Assembly: GCF_008329585.1 (NCBI RefSeq)
Contig: NZ_NPKP01000001.1
Coordinates: forward strand, 682,001 to 746,000
Reading direction: 5' to 3'
DNA from: Mycolicibacterium sp. P9-22
GTDB lineage: Bacteria > Actinomycetota > Actinomycetes > Mycobacteriales > Mycobacteriaceae
Length of the DNA stretch: 64,000 nucleotides
Shown: positions 57,006 through 64,000 of the stretch, in pieces
How positions within the stretch are numbered: the stretch's first letter is position 1
Layout of the letters: each line of letters starts with the position of its first letter
The notes under the pieces: model-generated
Database searches by the model: none
What the model was told of the DNA's origin: nothing
Seen by the model: only the letters and a program-made list of their open reading frames with translations
Program-made: the position numbers and the translations under genes

Positions 57006-57538
57006 CGGATGTCCGCGTGGAGGCGCACAAGGGCATTGAATTGCGAGAGCGACCAGTCCATGGTGCCGACGTCGAGGTGCTGATGTCCGACCACGATCGA
57101 CAGGCCCAATGAAGAGAGCCGCTCGGCCAGTTTCGGATCGGCCACCAGGCTGAGAATGGTGTCAAAGATTATCTTGCGTCGCATGGAGTCCACCTCGTCG
57201 CGGACCCGCGCGGCACGGTCGTCGGCATTACTCCAGGCGCGGAGTGCGACCTCGGCGTCGTGGGGCACGATCTGCGCGAGTTCGCGCAACTGGTCCAGCC
57301 GCTGAGCGGGATCCAGTGTGGTGGCCACCTTTGACAGCAGGCGTTCGGTCAGCTCTGTCTCCCAGTACGCGAGAAACTGGTCGACGAAGTCGTTCCAATC
57401 CCGAAACCAGTTGTAGAACGAACCGGTACTCATCCCGACCGAACGGCAGAGTGTGGTCAAACGGAGAGTCCCGAAGCCCTCCTTGGCCAGTAGGCTGAGT
57501 GCGGCCTGAAAATAGTCATCCTTATTGACGCTTGCCAT
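57002..57538 (-). CDS. TetR-family regulator
   Basis: This 178-residue TetR protein has a clear N-terminal helix-turn-helix (YFQAALSLLAKEGFGTLRLTTLCRSVGMSTGSFYNWF, about residues 9-45). It is encoded directly before a second, unrelated-looking tetR with a 4-base overlap. Two coupled TetR genes suggest control by two ligands, or a heteromeric repressor. Target unknown. Confidence 0.88.
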   Translation of the reverse strand: MASVNKDDYFQAALSLLAKEGFGTLRLTTLCRSVGMSTGSFYNWFRDWNDFVDQFLAYWETELTERLLSKVATTLDPAQRLDQLRELAQIVPHDAEVALRAWSNADDRAARVRDEVDSMRRKIIFDTILSLVADPKLAERLSSLGLSIVVGHQHLDVGTMDWSLSQFNALVRLHADIR

Positions 57539-57582
57539 GACCTCTTCAACTGCCTTCCGTCATACACAACCGGGAACCGCAC

Positions 57583-58440
57583 TCAGTCTGCACCGGACGT
57601 GGCGGCGCGCACCCGGTCTTCATAGGCGCGCCGTGCCGATTCATCGAACTCAAGGAACGTGGTATCGCTACCCATGACCTTATTGATCAGCCGACGGACG
57701 CGATCGCCCGAGACTGCTATCACCGGTGCGAGGTAGCGAAGGTGTGTGGGGACCGAACGCTGGGTCAGGCGTTTGTCGATCACCGTGACGACCGCGGAGG
57801 CGACATCGGTGGGTAGGACGAGTCCCTGCATTGCGCTGGGCGCCGTTCCGGATATCAGGTCAGTACGGGTGAAGGTGGGTAGCACTGCTGAAACGCATAC
57901 TCCGTGGCGGGCATATTCGTCGGCAAGTGCGGTGGACAATCCGACCACCGCGAACTTGCTCGCCGCGTAAACCGCAAGGCCGGGCACTGCCACGACACCG
58001 GCCATGGACGCAATGTTGACGATGTGGCCGCTGCGCCGGCGGACCATCTCGGGCAGGACGAGTTGGCAGCCGTTGATGACGCCGTTGATGTTGACGTCGA
58101 TCGCCGAACGAATGGATTGTTGCGATTGCTCGGTGAATGTACCGATCGGCATGACGCCGGCGTTGTTGATCAACACGTCGATATGACCACCGGCGTCGGC
58201 GCGCGCCTCGTCCAGGAAGTCTGAGAAAGACTGCCTGTCAGCGACGTTGACGTAGTGCCCGCTCACGCTACCGTGCTGCTTCAGATCCTCGACCGCCGCC
58301 GTCAGCGCGTCCGTGTCGCGATCGCCGATCACGACGTGCGCGCCGCGGCGCGCCAAGGACGCCGCGATCGCCGCTCCGATACCGCGCGCCGCGCCGGTGA
58401 TCACAATCGACTTGCCTGCGATATTCCGCACGTTACACAT
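57583..58440 (-). CDS. SDR-family dehydrogenase
   Basis: A 285-residue SDR with NAD motif TGAARGIGAAIA (about 13-24), NNAG near 93, Ser in ASMAGV, and YAASK (about 155). Two starts compete: the ATG at 58440 lies only three bases after GAGGAGA, and a GTG at 58431 is ten bases away, which is the better spacing. The frame is open to 58476. The C-terminal helix-rich end (VRRLINKVMGSDTTFLEF) resembles mycobacterial ketoreductases. It follows the P450 gene on the same strand. Confidence 0.82.
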   Translation of the reverse strand: MCNVRNIAGKSIVITGAARGIGAAIAASLARRGAHVVIGDRDTDALTAAVEDLKQHGSVSGHYVNVADRQSFSDFLDEARADAGGHIDVLINNAGVMPIGTFTEQSQQSIRSAIDVNINGVINGCQLVLPEMVRRRSGHIVNIASMAGVVAVPGLAVYAASKFAVVGLSTALADEYARHGVCVSAVLPTFTRTDLISGTAPSAMQGLVLPTDVASAVVTVIDKRLTQRSVPTHLRYLAPVIAVSGDRVRRLINKVMGSDTTFLEFDESARRAYEDRVRAATSGAD

Positions 58441-58547
58441 TCTCCTCACACGAAACGGGGTGGAGTTGGCAGCCACAAGCGGCCCCGGCGGAGAGGCGTG
58501 CCGAACTGTGCACCTCCCAGGTCGCCATCGCGCCGCCGAGCCGAAAG

Positions 58548-59828
58548 CTATCGACTCTCGGGCGTGAACCGCACATGTTGCTGCTTGATGCCGTTGATGA
58601 AGTTGCTGGTGAGATAGGTCGGTTCACCGACAGTTTCAATATCGGGCAGGCGGCGGAACAGTTCGCTGAAGATTGCCTTGAGTTGGAGTTTCGCCACATG
58701 ACTGCCAAGGCAGTAGTGGGGGCCGCGTCCTCCGAAGCCGATGTGTTGGTTGGGCTTCCGGCTCAGGTCGAATCGGTACGGATCGTCAAACCATTGGCCG
58801 TCGCGGTTACCCGAATTGTAGAACAGAACGACCTTGTCTCCCGCTTCGATCGATGCTCCGCTGAGTTCGAATGGTTCCAACGCGGTGCGCCGGAACGTCA
58901 TCACTGGGCTGGCCCATCGAATGAATTCCTCGATGGCGTAGTCGATTCGGCCGTCGAAGTCCTCAAGTAAGTAGGAGCGCTGCTCGGGATGCTGTGCGAG
59001 TGCAAGCAGGGCATGAGTCGTCGTCTGCTTGGTGGTGTCGTTGCCCGCGACGCACAACAACACAAAGAACGATCGGATCTCGTCATCTGTCAGCCGAAGT
59101 CCGTCCACCTCGGCCTGCACTAGCGCGGAAATCAGGTCGTCGCGTGGGGATTCGCGCCTGGCGTCAATGAGTTCCTGGCACCGTCCGTGCAGGGTCGTGA
59201 TGCCGGTGAACATTGTGGTCAGCGGGTCGGCGGGGGCGGAGTCGTCATCCCATGCCGCCATATGGGCCGCAGCCTCGGTCACCTCCAGGCGTTGCTCCTC
59301 GGGGATGCCGATCATCTCCGACACGGTCCACATGGGTAGCTGTGCCGAGACGGCCTCGACGAATTCGACTTCATCGGAACGGTGCGCGATCCCGTCGACG
59401 ATCTGACGGGCCTGGTTGAAGATCTGGTCACGGATCAGGTTGGTCCTGCGAGGTGTGAACACGGAGCTGACCACGCGTCGCACCTTGCCGTGGCGGGGTT
59501 CGTCCATCGACAGAATCGACGACGCGGCTTCCAGGACCTCGTTGGGCATGTCCTCGAATGTGACGCCGCCAGTGGCAGAGGAGAAGACTTCGGCTCGTCG
59601 GCTGACGGTCACGATGTCTTCAAGTCGCGTCACCGCCCAGTACCCGGGGGGCGACTCCTGGCCGAGTAGATCCATCATCGGGCTGCGGATCGGTCGTTGC
59701 CAGCTGACTGGGCGGTCGCGGCGAAGTTCAGCAAAGATCTGTTCACGCTCGTCGCTGGGGCCGGCCCAGAGCTGGGCGGCCGAGAGGTCGACGGGATCGT
59801 GCGATCGCTTCGTGGTGGCGGCGGTCAT
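58548..59828 (-). CDS. Cytochrome P450 monooxygenase
   Basis: This 426-residue P450 has the I-helix oxygen-activation motif AGNDTTKQT (about 250), the ExxR of the K-helix (EEFIRW near 295) and the heme-ligand Cys in FGGRGPHYCLGSHVA (about 355-365). It hydroxylates a hydrophobic substrate with electrons from a ferredoxin. No ferredoxin gene is next to it. The start at 59828 has AAGGAG five to six bases upstream; the frame extends to 59888. The family resembles sterol- or lipid-side-chain P450s (CYP124/125/142 group) by motif, without proof of substrate. Confidence 0.85.
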   Translation of the reverse strand: MTAATTKRSHDPVDLSAAQLWAGPSDEREQIFAELRRDRPVSWQRPIRSPMMDLLGQESPPGYWAVTRLEDIVTVSRRAEVFSSATGGVTFEDMPNEVLEAASSILSMDEPRHGKVRRVVSSVFTPRRTNLIRDQIFNQARQIVDGIAHRSDEVEFVEAVSAQLPMWTVSEMIGIPEEQRLEVTEAAAHMAAWDDDSAPADPLTTMFTGITTLHGRCQELIDARRESPRDDLISALVQAEVDGLRLTDDEIRSFFVLLCVAGNDTTKQTTTHALLALAQHPEQRSYLLEDFDGRIDYAIEEFIRWASPVMTFRRTALEPFELSGASIEAGDKVVLFYNSGNRDGQWFDDPYRFDLSRKPNQHIGFGGRGPHYCLGSHVAKLQLKAIFSELFRRLPDIETVGEPTYLTSNFINGIKQQHVRFTPESR

Positions 59829-60415
59829 GACACTCCTTCCAACGTTGTCGACTTGGCAATTTGCATGAGCCACGGCACAAAGTAACATAAATCTGATTCG
59901 GTTTTGAAGAAAGCAACACGCTTGTACTTCCTCTGCGCGAACCTATGGCTGCGTCTGATTCCTGCGTGACAACGCGTTTCGGTGAACCTGCCACCTATGT
60001 GGCCGATTTCCTATCGGGGTGCTCGTAAGTGACATTATGGTTGTGGACCGGCGGACGTCGGTTCGCCGGACTTCGGGCTGGGCGGGCTCGCTGAAGGGTC
60101 CGTAGCGCGCGGTTGGTCTTACGCATCGCTAAATAAATTGAATGGGCATTCGAAGCCTTATTGGGGCCGGTGGCGGCGTCGGCTGCCCGGATCTCAGTGG
60201 TCGACCGGAGTGGGCCGAGTCGTCCAGAGCTCCGGTCGCGGACATCGAGAAGTGTCCCGATATCGACCTTTAAGTCTGACGGGGGCGTCAAAGCGGAGCT
60301 GCCTGCAGCAACGTCGCCCGCTATGGGGCCGCAACCGAGCAACCGAGCTCTCCGGGTTGTGTTTCTAGTTTAATTTTGATTCGATTCGTGAGCCGAGTCA
60401 CTTGGCGAGACCGCT
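59829..60415. other. Long intergenic region upstream of P450 and mce operon
   Basis: These 587 bases contain the divergent promoters of the P450 operon and the mce operon. Palindromic elements are seen: GCCAC-CTAT-GTGGC (59990-60003) and CCGGCG/CGCCGG around 60048-60069. An AT-rich block just before 60380 (TTTAATTTTGATTC) could be the mce promoter. I see no gene. Confidence 0.4.
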
Positions 60416-61285
60416 GTGACTGCGGCGGAGGGCAGGAAAAGGCGCAGAAGTGAGAAGTTCAGCAAGCCCACCCACCAGCACCTCGGTGCACGCCGATTGG
60501 AAGTTGTGACGAACGTGGTCCTGAAAGCATTGGGCTCATCGAAGCCACTGCGGGGAGTCGGTGGCTTCTTCGCCTTTTCGCTGGACACCGCGGTCGCGGT
60601 CTTTCAGCCGCCGTTCGCATGGCGTGAGTTCGTCCTGCAGACGTGGTTCGTTGCGCGGGTGTCCCTACTGCCCACCCTTATGCTCTCGATTCCGTTCACA
60701 GTTCTGACGGTGTTCACGTTCAACGTGCTGCTCGCCGAGTTCGGTGCAGCCGACTTCTCGGGCACCGGCGCAGCTCTGGGCGCCGTCACCCAGATCGGTC
60801 CGATCGTCACGGTGCTGGTCGTGGCGGGCGCCGGGGCGACGGCGATGTGCGCCGACCTGGGTGCCCGCACCATTCGTGAGGAACTCGACGCCCAGCGGGT
60901 CATGGGCATCAATCCGATTCAAGCCCTGGTGGTCCCGCGGGTGCTCGCCGCCACCCTCGTGGCGCTGCTGCTGTCATCACTGGTCATCCTCGTTGGCCTC
61001 GCCGGCGGCTTCGCGTTCTCGGTCTTCTTCCAGAACGTCACCCCGGGTGCCTTCGTAGCCGGCCTGACACTCGTCACCGGTGTCGGTGATGTTGTGGTCT
61101 CGTTGATCAAGGCGACGCTGTTCGGTATGACGGCCGGGCTGATCGCCTGCTACATGGGCACGACAGTGAGCGGTGGACCCGCCGGTGTCGGTAACGCCGT
61201 CAACGAGACCGTGGTGTTTTCCTTCCTTGCGCTATTCGTCATCAATATCTTCATGACCGCCGTGGGAATCAAGGTGAACCTTTGA
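60416..61285 (+). CDS. yrbEA: Mce-associated permease YrbEA
   Basis: A 289-residue MlaE/YrbE-type permease with about five membrane helices and the conserved GARTIREELDAQRVMGINP coupling helix. It forms the membrane channel of an Mce importer with YrbEB and a separate MceG ATPase encoded elsewhere. The first 30 residues are very basic (RKRRRSEKF) and not typical of the family. A GTG at 60506 (valine 31) may be the real start. Neither has a strong ribosome site. Confidence 0.85.
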   Translation: MTAAEGRKRRRSEKFSKPTHQHLGARRLEVVTNVVLKALGSSKPLRGVGGFFAFSLDTAVAVFQPPFAWREFVLQTWFVARVSLLPTLMLSIPFTVLTVFTFNVLLAEFGAADFSGTGAALGAVTQIGPIVTVLVVAGAGATAMCADLGARTIREELDAQRVMGINPIQALVVPRVLAATLVALLLSSLVILVGLAGGFAFSVFFQNVTPGAFVAGLTLVTGVGDVVVSLIKATLFGMTAGLIACYMGTTVSGGPAGVGNAVNETVVFSFLALFVINIFMTAVGIKVNL

Positions 61286-62139
61286 GCGTCAAAACATCTT
61301 TCGGCCAACAGTTTCCGAAGCTCGCACGCAAGTCGAGCAACTGGCACGCCGGATGGACCCGCGTCGGTGAGCAGACGCAGTTCTACGGCCGCACGCTGGC
61401 ATCCGCCGTCGACGTTCTGGTCCACTACAAGACCGAACTGGTGCGACTCATCGCCCAGATGAGCCTGGGGACAGGCGCGCTCGCCGTCATCGGCGGCACC
61501 GTGGTCATCGTCGGGTTCCTGACCATCTCCACCGGTGCGCTGGTGGCCGTCCAGGGCTACAACCAGTTCGCCCAGGTCGGCGTCGAGGCGCTCACCGGCT
61601 TCGCGTCGGCCTACTTCAATGTGCGGCTGATTGCTCCGCTCACCGCCGCGATTGCGATGGCGGCCACCATCGGTGCGGGTGCCACCGCCCAGCTCGGTGC
61701 CATGCGGATCAACGAAGAGATCGACGCCTTGGAGGTGATGGGAGTCCGCTCGCTTGCATACCTCGCCTCGACTCGAGTGCTGGCCGGCGTCATCGTGGTC
61801 ATCCCGCTGTACTGCGTCGCGGTGATCATGTCCTTCCTCGCCGCCCGCTTCGGCACAACCGTGATTTACGGGCAGTCGACCGGTGTCTACGACCACTACT
61901 TCCGAACCTTTCTGATCCCTACCGACCTGATCTGGTCCTTTGTCCAAGCGGTGGTCACCGCGGTCGTCATCATGTTGGTGCACACCTACTACGGCTTCAC
62001 CGCGGCCGGTGGTCCTGCGGGTGTTGGTGAAGCCGTCGGCCGCGCCACCCGGACGTCACTCGTGGTGGCCGTCTTCGTCACCCTGTTGGTCACGCTGTCC
62101 ATCTACGGACAGTCCGGCAACTTCAACCTGGCGGGCTGA
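61282..62139 (+). CDS. yrbEB: Mce-associated permease YrbEB
   Basis: This 285-residue partner permease has the family signature GAMRINEEIDALEVMGV (about 134-150), which contacts the ATPase, and about five membrane helices. TTG start overlapping the yrbEA stop. Together with YrbEA it forms the channel for lipid import. Confidence 0.9.
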   Translation: MSVKTSFGQQFPKLARKSSNWHAGWTRVGEQTQFYGRTLASAVDVLVHYKTELVRLIAQMSLGTGALAVIGGTVVIVGFLTISTGALVAVQGYNQFAQVGVEALTGFASAYFNVRLIAPLTAAIAMAATIGAGATAQLGAMRINEEIDALEVMGVRSLAYLASTRVLAGVIVVIPLYCVAVIMSFLAARFGTTVIYGQSTGVYDHYFRTFLIPTDLIWSFVQAVVTAVVIMLVHTYYGFTAAGGPAGVGEAVGRATRTSLVVAVFVTLLVTLSIYGQSGNFNLAG

Positions 62140-62142
62140 GCC

Positions 62143-63540
62143 GTGGCACGAAAAGCAGGAGAACCCCGTATCCACGCGGACTGGTGGACAGCAATACTCA
62201 TCGCATTCACCATCGGGGCGCTCGCTCTGACCTGGGCGCTGTTCAACGGATCCTTCAACCGATACGTGTCCGTGACTCTCACCTCCGACCGCGCAGGCCT
62301 GGTGATGGAGGTCGGTGCCAAGGTGAAGCTACGCGGGGTGCAGGTCGGTCACGTCGGCTCGGTGACGGGCGGTAAAGATCCAGTCAGCCTTCATCTCGAA
62401 CTCGATCCCGAAAAGGTGCGCTACCTACCGGCCAACGTGCAGGCCAGGATCGCGTCCACGACAATCTTCGGGTCCAAATATGTCGATCTGATCTATCCCG
62501 AGGATCCCTCGGGCAAGGTACTGGCCGCCGGTGCGGTGCTGCAATCGCAGAATGTCAGCACCGAGGTGAACACGGTGTTCCAGAACCTCGTCGGTGTCAT
62601 CAACAAGATCGATCCGGCCAAGCTCAACACCGTCTTCTCTGCCCTCGCCGAAGGTGTGCGCGGACAGGGACCGCGGATGGGCGAAGCCACGACCGCGGCG
62701 AACGAAGTGCTGATCGCACTCAATCAGCGCACGGAGCGTATCGGCGAGGACTGGCGCGCATTCCGCGACTTCAACGACACCTACGACGCGGCGGCGCCTG
62801 ACATCGTCCGGGTGCTCGATGCCGCCAGCACCACCAGCGAAACCGTCACACAGCACGCCCGCGAACTGGATTCCCTGCTGCTCAACATCATCGGGTTCTC
62901 GCAGAGCGGTACCCAGCTGCTCGGTCCGAACAAGGACAGCCTGGTCCGAGCGATCAACACACTGGAGCCGACAACGGGATTGCTCAACAAGTACAACCCG
63001 ATGCTGACCTGTCTCATCCTTGGCGGAAAGAACGCCATCGACTTCGGGCAGGCCGACTACACCGGTGGCGCGAACGGCAAGTCGTTGATCGTCGATGCCG
63101 CGCTGCTGCTGGGTGACGATCCTTACCGCTACCCGCAGAACCTGCCGATCAACGGCGCCAAGGGCGGACCCGGCGGCAAGCCCGGATGCGGGTCGCTGCC
63201 GGACGTGGCCAAGAACTGGCCGGTGCGCACCCTGATCGCAAACACCGGCTGGGGCACAGGTCTGGACAACCGCCCGAACCCCGGCATCGGATTCCCCGGT
63301 TGGGCCAACTACTTCCCGGTCACCCGAGCGGTGCCGGAGCCGCCGAGCATCCGCTATCCCGGTGGCCCGGCGCCCGGTCCATTCCCCTACTTCGGAGCGC
63401 CGCCCTACGGCGCACCGCTCTACGGGCCCGGTGGCGTGCCGCTCTTTCCCGGTGTGCCCCCCGCACCGCCGCCGGCGCCCCTCCCGCCTGGAATCGGCGG
63501 CCCGGCGCCGGTTCCGCCGGGAACGGCCCCCACACCATGA
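62143..63540 (+). CDS. mceA: Mce family protein MceA
   Basis: This 465-residue periplasmic substrate-conducting protein starts with GTG three bases after yrbEB. It has an N-terminal membrane anchor (about 15-36), the MCE domain (VEVGAKVKLRGVQVGHVGSV, about 56-75, through the LDPEKVRYLP region), a helical domain (about 145-280) and a Pro/Gly-rich tail (about 400-465). It is the first of six usual Mce subunits forming the transport tube across the cell envelope. Confidence 0.92.
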   Translation: MARKAGEPRIHADWWTAILIAFTIGALALTWALFNGSFNRYVSVTLTSDRAGLVMEVGAKVKLRGVQVGHVGSVTGGKDPVSLHLELDPEKVRYLPANVQARIASTTIFGSKYVDLIYPEDPSGKVLAAGAVLQSQNVSTEVNTVFQNLVGVINKIDPAKLNTVFSALAEGVRGQGPRMGEATTAANEVLIALNQRTERIGEDWRAFRDFNDTYDAAAPDIVRVLDAASTTSETVTQHARELDSLLLNIIGFSQSGTQLLGPNKDSLVRAINTLEPTTGLLNKYNPMLTCLILGGKNAIDFGQADYTGGANGKSLIVDAALLLGDDPYRYPQNLPINGAKGGPGGKPGCGSLPDVAKNWPVRTLIANTGWGTGLDNRPNPGIGFPGWANYFPVTRAVPEPPSIRYPGGPAPGPFPYFGAPPYGAPLYGPGGVPLFPGVPPAPPPAPLPPGIGGPAPVPPGTAPTP

Positions 63541-63577
63541 GACAACCTGCCGTCACACACTTTGAGAGGCCAGCGGA

Positions 63578-64000
63578 ATGAAGGACAACCTGTCGGGCGC
63601 CGCCTGGCGGCTCCTCGTCTTCATCGTTGTCGCCGTCTTCGGAATGTTCGCGCTGCTCACCGTTTTCGCCCAGTTCCGGTTCGGTGAAGCGAGCTCCTTC
63701 CGAGCCGTCTTCACCAACGTCACCGGCCTGGAGAACGGGAACTTCGTCCGCATCGCCGGCGTCGAAGTCGGCAAGGTCAACAAGATCTCGCTGAACTCCG
63801 ACAGCACAGTGACCGTCGAGTTCAGTGCCGACGAGTCGGTGATCCTGACCGAGGGCAGCCGCGCCGTCATCCGCTACGACAACGTGATCGGCGGTCGTTA
63901 CCTTGCCTTGGAAGAGGGCACGGGTTCGGTGCAGCGGCTGCAATCCGGTGCCACCATTCCGGTCGACCGGACCACCCCGGCACTGGATCTCGACGCCCTC
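63578..64000 (+). CDS. mceB: Mce family protein MceB, partial (cut by window end)
   Basis: The first 141 codons of the next Mce subunit, open to the right edge. It has a membrane anchor (about residues 9-33) and the MCE domain (VTGLENGNFVRIAGVEVGKVNKISL, about 48-72). The gene starts 37 bp after mceA. The remaining mceC-F genes are presumably beyond the window. Confidence 0.92.
   Translation, partial: MKDNLSGAAWRLLVFIVVAVFGMFALLTVFAQFRFGEASSFRAVFTNVTGLENGNFVRIAGVEVGKVNKISLNSDSTVTVEFSADESVILTEGSRAVIRYDNVIGGRYLALEEGTGSVQRLQSGATIPVDRTTPALDLDAL

Overview
The window is high-GC actinobacterial DNA and almost certainly comes from a rapidly growing Mycobacterium (Mycolicibacterium). It carries the FAS-II mycolate operon (fabD-acpM-kasA-kasB-accD6) with its PucR-type regulator mabR, aceE, an S-nitrosomycothiol reductase and a YrbE/Mce lipid importer. 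No part could be searched against a database. Locus comparisons with M. tuberculosis (Rv numbers) are from memory.

Region 1 (1-28737) is core chromosome, inverted relative to the M. tuberculosis Rv2238c-Rv2260 block: a StyA-like flavoprotein, a membrane protein, an MBL hydrolase with mscR, a serine hydrolase, DUF3145, a diacylglycerol kinase, an FAD-linked oxidase, TetR with glpD, the FAS-II operon, aceE, a lipoprotein, DUF3052, ahpE and tRNA-Val(TAC). Between glpD and accD6 lies an extra operon: a dipeptide/nickel-type ABC transporter plus an FMN-dependent NtaA/DszA-type monooxygenase, preceded by a small Cys-X-Cys leader ORF. This suggests organosulfur or xenobiotic scavenging.

Region 2 (28738 to about 43400) is a mobile element beside tRNA-Val. 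It holds a tyrosine integrase, an excisionase-like protein, a 1.9-kb-codon MobF (TrwC-type) relaxase-helicase, a candidate oriT, an HNH endonuclease gene and small unknowns. Its left part is a clearly lower-GC, tightly overlapping three-gene operon: a nuclease-like effector, a small winged-helix-like protein, and an SMC/Rad50-like ATPase with a zinc hook. I interpret this as an ABC-three-component (ABC-3C) type anti-mobile-element defence system, the most interesting object in the window.

Region 3 (43444-59828) is a catabolic cluster for a CoA-activated lipid or terpenoid/steroid-like substrate: MaoC hydratase, alpha/beta hydrolase, three SnoaL/NTF2-like proteins, three crotonases, nitronate-monooxygenase-like flavoprotein, FadE, FadD, double-hotdog thioesterase, two SDRs, a P450 and two tandem TetR regulators. 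An unusually long palindromic operator separates the two divergent operons at 53141-53189. A 3' remnant of an SDR gene shows past gene loss.

Region 4 (60416-64000) is the start of an mce operon (yrbEA, yrbEB, mceA, partial mceB). It probably imports the hydrophobic substrate degraded by region 3.
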